Origin: Mercurialis annua
Taxonomy: Eukaryota; Streptophyta; Magnoliopsida; Malpighiales; Euphorbiaceae
NCBI RefSeq assembly: GCF_937616625.2
Contig: NC_065571.1
Coordinates: forward strand, 26,176,201 to 26,240,200
Direction of reading: 5' to 3'
Length of the DNA: 64,000 bases
The notes beneath the pieces were generated by a model. It was not told the origin of the DNA. It searched no databases and worked only from the letters and a program-made list of their open reading frames with translations. A program made the position numbers and the translations under genes. Positions 27,085 through 36,504 of this stretch are shown here, in pieces. Each line of letters starts with the position of its first letter. Positions within the stretch are counted from its first letter, which is position 1.

Positions 27085-28964
27085 TCTTTTAAGCTGACTC
27101 CTCTTCCTGTTCTATTAATCAGAAGCATCCAGCAGCGCCACGCCAGGACCCAGACGGGGCTTCTGCGACACCCCCTTGCTACTAGATGCGCAACTGCACA
27201 TCCTTCAGCCCTAGTGACACAGACAAAATCCCCATTTCAAAAGCCTGGGATCCTGTCCCTTGGACGACTTTAGTAATGGGAGAATGGCAACCGAGCCCTG
27301 CAGTGGTAGAACCCGGTTCACCAGGCGTACTACTTTCCAACCTTCTGTGGACCTTGCCTCTTTCTCTTATTATATGATATGCAATTTCCGTACCCTTTGA
27401 AAGAGGTCAATATCCATAGTATGAGGTTCAACCATTTGCTGAGCCCCGCGTAACCTCTCCTTTCAGTCGAGCGTATTCTATAACCTCTCTCTGCTGTTTC
27501 GCCTCCCGCTTGCTCGAGGATCTCAGGTAGTATCCCCGAAGCTAGAGCGCATCCTAAATATAGGCATGGGAGAAGCATGTTTCCCGCCCCCCATGAGTGG
27601 TCAATTGCTCGACCCCCTGCTTCGCGAGCTGCCACCTCTCAATTCCCAGTCTACCTTTTTTCTCAACAAGAACACCCTTCCCTCCTCTTTCAGGTGACTT
27701 CAGAAGTCTTCTGTCTAGCTTCGCTAACCTTTTATGCTGTGACAACAAGATTTCATTATGTAGCTTCTCCGTTCCCAGGAGCTTGAAGTAAGTCCTCGGG
27801 GATGTTGCTTTTATAATCCCAGCTCTTGCAAACGTACTTGTACTGGGATATTCTAAAGGCTGTATTGACTTTACACCACCTACAAGCTTCGGAAGGTGGA
27901 GATTGCTTTTAGGAAGTGTCAAAGATGTCACGATCTTCTTGCTTGGGGTTGGGACTTTACACTCGGGGCTTTTGCGGCTACTGTCGGGGTTTTGGGTTTG
28001 ACCTATGTTTGCTTTAACGACCATTTTTAGTTGGTTAGCTATTTGCTTTATCATTTGGATATTAGGTTGTATCCCGTCTCTCTCTTTGAGAGACTCGACA
28101 CTCGTGTTTTTCGTTCAAACCATGCGGAAAGATTTTGTTGTCTGCTAAGCGAAAATAAATGGGATCGGATGAATTGGGGAAGTCAGAGTTGGGATCTGAC
28201 ATCGTTCTATTCCCTTCATTTTTCTTTATCTTTTAGAAGGTTCCCACCCTCTCCCTCTGGGTATGTCCTTCTCCTCCGGCGCACTATGCTATCCTTTTCT
28301 ACGTCATTCTTTCCGCTTTTTGGGGGAGGTCGGTCTCCCAACTCTTTGCACTAAGTTCCTTCTCTTACTCACCCCCGGCACACTTGTTATATCTCCTTCC
28401 TAACTCAAGCTCGCCTGACTTCCAAAAAAGAACCTATTCGTTATAAGAAAGAGAAAGATCGCCGCGCTTACGCCTTTTCCTATTTCCCCAGGCACCAAGA
28501 CTGCTTATTCTGCATCGGTGCCAAAGCACCCCTTTTTTTTCGCCTATTTTGACTGATATAGATAAGTTAATGTCTCATCGCAGCTCTAGTTCCATTTTGA
28601 CTCTGAGAATGGCCCAGCAGATCTCACGAATTCAATTACATGAGATGCTATATATGCAACTATATATGCAATATGAATAATAAATAAGATTCGGAAATCG
28701 AAGTTACCATATTAACCGGGGAGGCGGGTCTCCCTTTCTGTCGAAGTTTTGGTTCCTCAAACAACAGGATTCGCTGGTAGCTGAATTATAAAAAAAGGCT
28801 AACGAAGGGATATACAGAAAGTAAAGCTTGCAGAACTTCCATAACGAAGCCCCGACCTTACGCATCACAGCTTACGGATTCCCTATTTGTGATTTATAGA
28901 AGTTGTTGCGAGAAAGTGCTAGTTGTCAGCCAGCTCCTTTCATTCCGTCTCCTTAGCATTTGTT
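27085..28964. other. Mitochondrial spacer, no recognisable gene
   Basis: Between rps10 and the LINE fragment downstream of atp6. A 166-codon open frame on the minus strand (28054-27554) shows no motif, membrane segment or family resemblance that I can identify. The segment at 27469-27489 recurs inverted at 49312-49332. Confidence 0.5.
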
Positions 28965-29217
28965 GATGAGCCAGAAGAGGACTCCACTATTCCACCAGGA
29001 TCACGTCTCACCCTCTGTCTAGCTCTATCAGGACCGGCCCGTAGCCAATCACCGTACTGATATGATACTCCGCTTACTCCCCATCTTCCTTCGCACGAAG
29101 CAGTAACGCACAATCCTTTTCATTGTGACCAAGCTTGCCGCAGAAATAGCAGAAACAAGGTAAACGTTCATATTTGAAACGAACCCAAACAGGATGAAGA
29201 CCAGAGAAAGAAATCCT
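28965..29217 (-). pseudogene. LINE-type gag fragment with CCHC zinc knuckle
   Basis: Read on the minus strand, the segment gives RISFSGLHPVWVRFKYERLP followed directly by a C-X2-C-X4-H-X4-C knuckle (CYFCGKLGHNEKDC), then, after a stop and a frame change, QYGDWLRAGP. This order (FKYERLP, knuckle, QYG-W-RA) is typical of the zinc-knuckle gag-like protein of plant LINE retrotransposons. It lies just downstream of atp6 inside mitochondrial sequence, so nuclear retroelement DNA had entered the mitochondrial genome before the block moved back to the nucleus. It is a non-functional fragment. Confidence 0.75.
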
Positions 29218-29290
29218 CATCGCTCTCCGTAACGGCTTTTACAAAAAAACCCGAATAAGCAGGAACCGTCCCCATCCAAATGCACCTTCG

Positions 29291-30121
29291 TCAATATAAA
29301 TCTCCTCGCTTTTGTTCAATTATAAAAAAATAACCACTTTGATGGAGATTTGTAGCATCATTCAAGTAAATACAGATTGAGATCGTAGAAACATGAGCTT
29401 GTAATATAGCTACATCTAATTCCAGACCGGTTAATGCAAGAACTATAAATAAAGGACCAGGATCCCCTATGAAATATAAAAGATCATTCATACATATCAT
29501 AGTCCAAGCGAACCCACTTAAAATCTTTACTGAACTATGACCGGCCATCATATTAGCAAATAAACGTATTCCTGAGCTTAATGCGTGAAAACAATGAGGG
29601 ATTAGCTCAAGGAGTACTAAAAAGGGTGCTAACGGCAGTGGAACTCCTGCGGGTAATGAGAAGCTTAAAAAATGAAGCCCATTTTTTTGAAATCCCACTA
29701 TAGTAATGCCAATAAAAATAGAAAATGAGAGACCCAAAGTAATGAGAAAATGACTTGTAACTGTGAAGCTATAAGGTATCATACCCTGGGGATTACGAAA
29801 TAACGAAAAAGTAAAAGTGACCGAGATGCGAGGGAAAAACTTTTGTTTAACATTTCCGGAAAGACCCCCTATTTGTTCGTTTACCGGGTTCGGCACGAAA
29901 TCATAAATAAGCTCTACCAAGGATTGCCAAGCATTTGGTACTGAGTTTCCTCCTCCCTTTTTAGTAACAAAATGAACCAGAAGTAGGACCAAACTTAGAG
30001 TTAGTAGCATAAACAAAGATGGATTTGTGAATGAGAAATACAAGTTTCCTATATTCATAGGAATCAATGGGAGAATGGCAAATTGCTCTAGTGGGCTGTT
30101 GGGCGTAATCGTAAGAAACAC
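29291..30121 (-). CDS. atp6: ATP synthase F0 subunit a (ATP6)
   Basis: Membrane subunit a of mitochondrial ATP synthase, forming the proton half-channels against the c-ring. The 276-residue core is uninterrupted and contains several hydrophobic helices. The essential arginine lies in SGIRLFANMMAGH (Arg186), followed by the conserved C-terminal helix region ending IYLNDATNLHQ. Codons such as those in FSLFRNPQG look like unedited C-to-U sites. The frame opens with GTG at 30121, preceded in frame by TGA. An ATG lies at 30128-30126 in another frame, separated by a run of four A. One extra A in that run would explain the defect. Some plant atp6 genes have a variable N-terminal extension; none is in frame here. 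Confidence 0.88.
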   Translation of the reverse strand: MFLTITPNSPLEQFAILPLIPMNIGNLYFSFTNPSLFMLLTLSLVLLLVHFVTKKGGGNSVPNAWQSLVELIYDFVPNPVNEQIGGLSGNVKQKFFPRISVTFTFSLFRNPQGMIPYSFTVTSHFLITLGLSFSIFIGITIVGFQKNGLHFLSFSLPAGVPLPLAPFLVLLELIPHCFHALSSGIRLFANMMAGHSSVKILSGFAWTMICMNDLLYFIGDPGPLFIVLALTGLELDVAILQAHVSTISICIYLNDATNLHQSGYFFIIEQKRGDLY

Positions 30122-31229
30122 TTTTCATTTCTTCCCTGTAGTTCTGCTTCTTGCTCTAAAAATTTAGAAAGACTTGTCGGAAATCACCGGTTGGGTTGGT
30201 CCAACCAAGAAAAACATGGGAGTCTTTGGGCATCAGATTCCTTTTCTTCTCTTACGATCTTTCTAGTTGGATGAAAAGAGCGCTCCTAAATGAAGCCTTT
30301 TCTCTTGAGAAGGTGAAACGTCGGGAAGAGTCACTTCTTGCCTCAGTCAAGGAGAGGGGGATAGCCAGTCCGTCATCCGAGATGTAGCGTATTAATCTCG
30401 GGGAGAGATGGGGGATGCCAGGATAGAGCGGCAAGATAAGGCTGGACCAGAGGGCTGGCCTGGAAGAAGGAGAGGTTCACAGGGGGTAGGCCAGAGCCCG
30501 TAAGGAAGTTCGGAGTAGGCCGATTCATGTTAGCAATCCCTTACTTAAGAAAATACGTAAAGATCAATTCAACCACACACCCCCCGGATTTTTTGACTAG
30601 TCCCGCTATTCCACCACTAAGAGAGCGTTTAAGAGGCAACAGCTCGCCGAACCTAAAGGCCAGAAGCATATTGCACGTGAATCAATAGACGAAGTAGATA
30701 GACCAGAATCGGATGTGTGAGTTCCAAAAGAGGATTTTTCCACTTCTTTTTAAAAACGAAAGAGCTCTTTTTTATGCAATAGGTCAGTTAAGAGTTCATT
30801 CTTTTACTTCTAGTATGAGTGTGCCAAGCCAGGCAAGCAAGCCAAGCAAGGAAGGCAGTTCGTGGCAAGTCAGGTATTTGACTTTATTTAATAAAAAAAA
30901 TTTATATTATATAAAAAATATACTTAGGAACTTCGCGTCATTTCACTCCATCTAACCAAAGACCTTCATTCATATCTAAGCGAGAAAAGGATTGTCTTTT
31001 TATGTGCATCCCCGGAAAGGCCTTTCTTAACTTATCCTTCGCGGTCTATCTCGAAGCGTCTATAGTTATCTGATGGTTATTCAATCTAGAATCTCATTGA
31101 AGTGTTTACACCCTCCAGGTATGATAATAGACCGATTAGCTGCAGGCTGGTCACAACCCACAGCTTGTACCAAGGAGTCTGCACCGGAGAAACCACCAAG
31201 CAAGTAACCTCCATTAATTGAAAGTGAGG
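30122..31229. other. Spacer upstream of atp6, no recognisable gene
   Basis: Contains a perfect short palindrome GGTTGGTCCAACC at 30194-30206 in the presumed atp6 leader. Otherwise only short unsupported open frames and simple runs, such as the A/T-rich tract near 30890-30930, are visible. Confidence 0.5.
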
Positions 31230-32494
31230 TTGACTCAAGTCTAGGTAACCTAAAATCAACACCCTTCACGGCCACCATGTCATAAATCTTCCATAAAAGA
31301 CCGAAGCCAATTTTTATCCTTCTTAACAATCTTCCATGAAGAATTTACTTCAGGAACAGAGAAGAACTGCTCGATGCCAACATCTGGAGACAAGGCGGTA
31401 GTATAGTACCAATAACAGTACCTTAGCCAGCTCTTCATCCATGCTCGGAGAGAAGACCACTCAAGAAAATCTTTCATTCCAGTCTGAACAAACAGTTCAT
31501 CAGGAATGAGTTTTGGTCTCATTCCCTTGCGAAGATGATCCATTCCGCGCAAGTATGGATGAAGAGGTCTTCCCCTTATAAGCCAAAGCTCAAAAGGAAG
31601 AAGGCTCTTATCCCACATAGCCCGAACCTTCTCATTGTGAAGAGAACGGGTGTGATTGAGTCTACTAAGAGTACTCAATCCGGCACGGCACCTCCTATCC
31701 TACAAAGGGGTGAAACCCTAATGACAGTATATGTTATGTGGACTGCAAACAGACCACAAGGGGGATTTGAATTAAAAAGATTCTTGATTGATAAATTACT
31801 AACATCCTTACTCAATCTCCAGACTCGAAACCTCTTAGCAAACTCTACTGAACTAGTAGTAGATATGAGGGACTTTTGATAACTAATTGAGACCCCCAAC
31901 CTACTTAAGTTAAGGCTGAAGAATAAGACTGAGCTACGGCCTCATCGGCAATGAAAATAACATCACCGAGTACCGCGTACCTATGAAAAAGCTCTCCAGG
32001 TCGGACTTGTTTTGTTCTGCCGCCCACCAATTAAATGGTGACAGAGGGCAAACAGAGGCCAGGAGGCGTGGTATCCTAAAGGTTGTCCATCCACGAAACA
32101 TATTTGATTATCCGTTTCACGAAAGGAATATCAAATATGTTCCAGGCAAGCGCAGAATTAACTATACTTGAGGCGAACGACCTATCGAACAATAAAAAAC
32201 AAAAGGCCACCCATCGGTAGCCGACTTTTAGTCGTAGCAATATGTCACCTGATTGCCAACTAGTCAATCTAATGGTTTAAGTTGATCGAAGGTACCATCG
32301 ACTGGTAATCTTTGAAGAACTTTAGCAAGCCAATCATGAACTTGCCACAATAACCGTTGATTGACATAGTTACCTATTGCAAAGGCCCTACAGCGTCTAT
32401 AGTTAGAATCCCTCCCTATATTGTAATGAACTCCTCCGTTTTCATGCATTTCCTTCGCGATTACAATAGATCTACAAGTGAAGCACTTTGCCAC
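31230..32494 (-). pseudogene. Endogenous mitovirus RNA-dependent RNA polymerase relic
   Basis: Mitoviruses are capsidless RNA viruses of mitochondria that encode only an RNA-dependent RNA polymerase; decayed DNA copies are known in plant mitochondrial genomes. On the minus strand, matching pieces occur in the expected order but in different frames: about 32494-32264 (containing FAIGNYVNQRLL and the DGTFDQ region), 32267-32076 (SFASSIVNSALA), a motif C region at about 31986-31939, 31899-31675 (SYQKSLIS...EFAKRF), 31678-31280 and about 31329-31230. The catalytic GDD of motif C reads GDV, apparently one codon short. The N-terminal part of the protein is absent. Several frameshifts make it non-coding. 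It lies between atp6 and ccmC. Confidence 0.82.
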
Positions 32495-33579
32495 TCTCTG
32501 TAAAAGCCTTTTTTTTCCTATCTATTTCTTTTTATCTCTGCGTGACTTAACGTGACTAAGATGTACTTTCTGATTGATTCCTGCTCAACAACCCCCCTAA
32601 CAGCTTATGAATGTGCAGTGGAATCCCGTTCGTCTTCTTCCTCAAATATCTTACTTTTCCTTTATCTGATTGCAAGCTATTGATCAGATTTACTGTGCGC
32701 GGATATCTTTACTAATGATTCAAACTCCCCCCGGAACACCTTCTTTAAGAGTGAAGGCCCTAAAGTCGGAAATCACTCTCTGTCCAAAGTTAGGAGCTTT
32801 TTTACCTCTAAAGGTGCGAAGCGATGAAACTTATCCCAATAGACAAGCCATAATAGGAATAACAGGCAATCGGGGATCGCACAATACCGGATAAATTTCG
32901 CATCATAACGGGTATGAGCTATTTACTTTATTGAATATTTCTATCAATTCTAGGGTCGATGGAATTGAGCTCGAACGAAAGCAGCTCTTCCACTCATCTC
33001 ATTAGAAAGAAAACCTCTTCCCTGCAAGGAGACAGATGCCTTATCATCCCTATACCCTATATTCTACCAGAGAACTAGGGTTATGCCTTCAATGTCGGTC
33101 TTACAAGTGATAGAAATACCTTAGCTAATTTCCACTATTAATGGGCAATCAGTTGATGCACTCTACACTCTAACTTTCTTTAATTTTGTTAGATTGCTTT
33201 GGATGCTTCCTGCTTTCAGTAAAGTAAGCACTATGATTCTAAAAGAAGAAAGCACTACATCCTTCTTACCTAATACTACTCTCCGATTTAGCATACTATT
33301 CTTCGACAATAACATAATATTGACTGAGAATTGTGTATATAAAGAAAGAAGGACTTGCTTGCTACTATCATCGTATTATAAGACAAACTGGGTTGCAATG
33401 GTAGCTATGCTTAGCGGTGACATACTTTTTCGTTTTTCAACTTAATCTCATCCCAAACAGTTGTGACGGAACACGCCACTTAATTTCAAACGCCAAAAAA
33501 GGGCGTAAAACAAGACTTCAGTCCCATTCACCATAAAAGAGTGATAAAAAGTGGGCAGAGCAATGATCGTAAATGAAAA
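32495..33579. other. Spacer between the mitovirus relic and the ccmC region
   Basis: No recognisable gene. A partial inverted-repeat relative of the 19869/49267 repeat occurs at 32953-32979. Confidence 0.5.
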
Positions 33580-33939
33580 ATGAAAGCATTTTTCGCGTGG
33601 TTATTTCGTAGGCCGACGAACAGGCAAATTGAGACTGTCGATACAGCCCGTATGAATTATTTCGATGGGTTAGAAAGGCTCAAACCGGATCCAGGCGATA
33701 GCCATGAGCTCTTGCTTAACAAGGCTTCTCGCTTGATTGATCATTACTTTCAGTTACATAACTTATCCCTTCCTCCATCACACACCAGTTTGGACGTAGC
33801 TCGCCACCTGGAGAGCTAAAATACGGCAACTCCAGCGGGCCTGGGTGCTGACCCCGCGCTCAATCTTCTTTTAGAATTACATAATCCTGCCAGTGAGCTC
33901 TACATAGAAGCAACCAGACTCCTGCTGTCATGGTTCTAA
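33580..33939 (+). pseudogene. Unrecognised 120-codon reading frame with one internal stop
   Basis: The frame starts with ATG at 33580 (MKAFFAWLFRRPTNRQIETV), stops at a TAA (33817-33819) after 79 residues, and then continues in the same frame for 39 more codons to TAA at 33937-33939. The part after the stop has the same character as the part before it: Leu- and His-containing helical stretches (HELLLNKASRLIDHYFQLHN before, LNLLLELHNPASELYIEATR after). That continuity suggests one protein of about 119 residues with a single nonsense mutation. I do not recognise the family. It lies about 200 bases upstream of ccmC on the same strand and could once have been co-transcribed with it. Confidence 0.45.
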
Positions 33940-34134
33940 GGCTCTCTGGTTGGATGGTTGCACGTGTTTATGTCTTTTTTCGGTATGCCGCTCCGGGAGC
34001 AAGGAGTTCCGCGCACGAGCGGAGCGAAAACAAAGCAGGGGGAATTCTTCGTTGGGGGAAAAAAAATCCTTTTATTGCGTATTGAATTTAGATCCATGTC
34101 TTTCTTGTTCCACTAGCTAGGACCAAATTCTCAC

Positions 34135-34887
34135 ATGTCCGTTTCGTTATTACAACCTTCTTTTTTGATGTCAAACACCAGAAGTTATGCGCAAATTTTT
34201 ATTGGATTTCGGCTGTTCTTAACAGCGATGGCTATTCATTTAAGTCTTCGGGTAGCACCACTAGATCTTCAACAAGGTGGAAATTCTCGTATTCCGTATG
34301 TACATGTTCATGCGGCTCAGATGAGTATTCTTGTTTATATCGCTACGGCTATCAACACTTTCTTTTTCCTATTAACAAAACATCCCCTTTTTCTTCGCTC
34401 TTCCGGAACCGGTACAGAAATGGGTGCTTTTTTTACGTTGTTTACCTTAGTTACTGGGGGGTTTCGGGGAAGACCTATGTGGGGAACCTTTTGGGTGTGG
34501 GATGCTCGTTTAACCTCTGTATTCATTTCGTTCCTTATTTACCTGGGTGCACTGCGTTTTCAAAAGCTTCCTGTCGAACCGGCTTCTATTTCAATCCGTG
34601 CTGGACCGATCGATATACTAATAATCAAGTCTTCAGTCAACTGGTGGAATACATCGCATCAACCTGCGAGCATTAGCCGATCTGGTACATCAATACATGT
34701 TCCTATGCCCATTCCAATCTTGTCTAACTTTGCTAACTCCCCCTTCTCAACCCGTATCTTGTTTGTTCTGGAAACACGTCTTCCTATTCCATCTTTTCTT
34801 GAATCTCCTTTAACGGAAGAAATAGAAGCTCGAGAAGCAATACCAAAACCTAGTCCACTCGCTGAGTCTCTTTGCGTCCATGGCTGA
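34135..34887 (+). CDS. ccmC: Cytochrome c maturation protein CcmC
   Basis: Haem-handling membrane protein of the System I cytochrome c maturation pathway in plant mitochondria; it helps deliver haem to CcmE. The 250-residue frame is uninterrupted. It shows the tryptophan-rich WWD-type motif GTFWVWDARLTS (residues 117-128), the conserved first haem-ligand His in YVHV (His57), a second His in NTSHQ, and several membrane helices. Codons such as VFISFL look like unedited sites. The last two codons and the TGA (34885-34887) lie inside the 5' end of a tRNA-like sequence, so the C-terminus is borrowed from tRNA. A few residues (HVHAAQMS) differ from the family form that I recall. Confidence 0.93.
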   Translation: MSVSLLQPSFLMSNTRSYAQIFIGFRLFLTAMAIHLSLRVAPLDLQQGGNSRIPYVHVHAAQMSILVYIATAINTFFFLLTKHPLFLRSSGTGTEMGAFFTLFTLVTGGFRGRPMWGTFWVWDARLTSVFISFLIYLGALRFQKLPVEPASISIRAGPIDILIIKSSVNWWNTSHQPASISRSGTSIHVPMPIPILSNFANSPFSTRILFVLETRLPIPSFLESPLTEEIEAREAIPKPSPLAESLCVHG

Positions 34888-34949
34888 ATGGTTAAAGCGC
34901 CCAACCTAAAAAAGGGGGAAATTCGTAGGTTCGATTCCTGCTGGATGCA
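34874..34949 (+). pseudogene. trnI-CAU: tRNA-Ile(CAU)-like relic overlapping the ccmC end
   Basis: The acceptor stem pairs fully (GCGTCCA with TGGATGC, one G-T), the D-arm is intact (GGCTGAATGGTTAAAGC), and the T-arm reads AGGTTCGATTCCTGC. The sequence closely resembles plastid-type trnI-CAU. The anticodon arm is altered: CCAACCTAAAAAAGGGGG replaces the expected stem and loop with CAT, and the unit is two bases longer than I expect. It is therefore unlikely to be a working tRNA. Its first 14 bases supply the end of ccmC. Confidence 0.7.
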
Positions 34950-36083
34950 CTTGGAACGTTCAGTTCAATCGCTGCTCACGGAATTTATACATATAGCTCG
35001 CCATTATAGCTTATGGGGCACTTCACTCGCTAGGGAAAGAAAAGGGATAGCTGATTGAAAATCCCACTTAGAGATCGCAACTATAGTCAGAGTAGGAGTT
35101 CCCATCCATCATCTCCGTCGAGGTCTCATTTTACCTGAAAATGATGGTTGATCCGTCGGATTGAAACCTCCATTAGATTCGGCAACTAAGGACGAGATTA
35201 CCATAGGCTTTTATGTCCCGAATGTTCTCTTTAATAAGGTCGCCTTGACCGGGCTCTTCACCGTATAACCTTTACCTGAAAAACTGGAGCACAGCTATAC
35301 TTTCATCGCTTTCATTAGAACCAGAGTCATAGGGGCACTTTTTTGTTTTGCCTTCCTTAAGTCCAGGGACGAAGTAGCTGGTTCGATAGAGCCAGGGTGA
35401 AGCAGCTTCGAAAGCTGGAAAGAAGACGCTCGGGTTGCTAAGGTAAGGAGGAACTGACTGCTTTGAACCGTCTTCTTTGAATTCTTTTTAGTAGTGTTGG
35501 CAATTTTGGACATGCTGCTATCGATCTAGTTGATTGAGAGTACCTTCTCTTTGGTTTCAATCCTTTCACTACTCTTTATCTACTAGTCATATAAGCTTTC
35601 CCATCCTCCGTATGGTTTCCTAAATAACAAAACAATTCCCATTGGACCCGGTAATTCACCTTCTTTCTTTTTTTCATGATTCGGGATATTCCTTTTCTGT
35701 AAATGTGAATATCGAAACCCTTTCTTCGTTCGTTCTCTCCTTTTCCTCAGCCTTGGTTTTGAGATTCCAGGTATTCTATTGTAAAAGTATAGTCCGTGCG
35801 TCGAGCCTTATTTGCATGTGTTGGAGTTGGGCTGTGATGGTGTCTTTGAGTGGGGAGAATCAGGGGCCGAGGGGATCCTTCCTATCTCTCTGCCTTTACC
35901 GGGTAAGTGAGCACCATTCTGCTGAATAAGGGAAGGGGCGGAAAAGCTTATCCTGTTCAGGGGCAGAGATGTCAATAGCTCGACCATTAGGGAGAGTTGA
36001 TTTACTTTTCCATAGGTAGAGGTCTATGTCAATTTATTAAACCAACGGAAGAGGGGTCAGTCAAAGTGAAAGGTAAAGGTCAG
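34950..36083. other. Spacer downstream of ccmC, no recognisable gene
   Basis: Only short open frames without recognisable features. Confidence 0.5.
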
Positions 36084-36504
36084 GCTTGCTTCTTTGAGGG
36101 CTAAAGTGAGCATTTTGCAGGACGAGCTTGCCTCAGTAAGTCAGAGTCGCTCCCCATCAATCCTTATTTCATTTCTTTCTATTCGGGTTGGAAGTTACTT
36201 TATCGAGGTCCGGTTAAAAGAGAACCATTTTGTTTGTGCAAATCAGAAAGACAATGACGAGTCTGACGGGCATCGCCAATCTCAGAGAGACATTCTTCAC
36301 TACCTCGGATAACTTGGTAATCACCATTCAATTCTCCCCCCTTTCATCCCCACGAATAGTCATGATTTGACACCATTTTTCTTACAGGATGCCGAGATGA
36401 GGCGACATGTCACCGAGGAGGCCAAGTTAAAGAAGCAGATTTCAGAACTTGAAGAGAAAGTAGCCACCTCGATGGCTGAGATATCTTCATTAGAGTTACA
36501 GCCG
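36084..36504 (+). pseudogene. Nuclear-type coiled-coil gene fragment with two exons
   Basis: A segment ending LRAKVSILQDELAS (to 36135) is followed directly by GTAAGT, a consensus donor. CTTACAG precedes 36388, where the frame resumes in phase 0 with DAEMRRHVTEEAKLKKQISE and runs 39 codons to 36504, followed by another GT. The heptad-like Leu/Ile spacing and charged residues indicate a coiled coil. Spliceosomal introns do not occur in mitochondrial genes, so this looks like a piece of a nuclear gene or transposon gene captured by mitochondrial DNA. A possible further exon lies near 36585-36640. Parent gene unknown. Confidence 0.45.

Noticed and set aside
27554..28054. 166-codon open frame on the minus strand between rps10 and atp6
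   Set aside because: No motif, no membrane or targeting signature and no recognised relatives; the opposite strand is also partly open. Not enough to call a gene.
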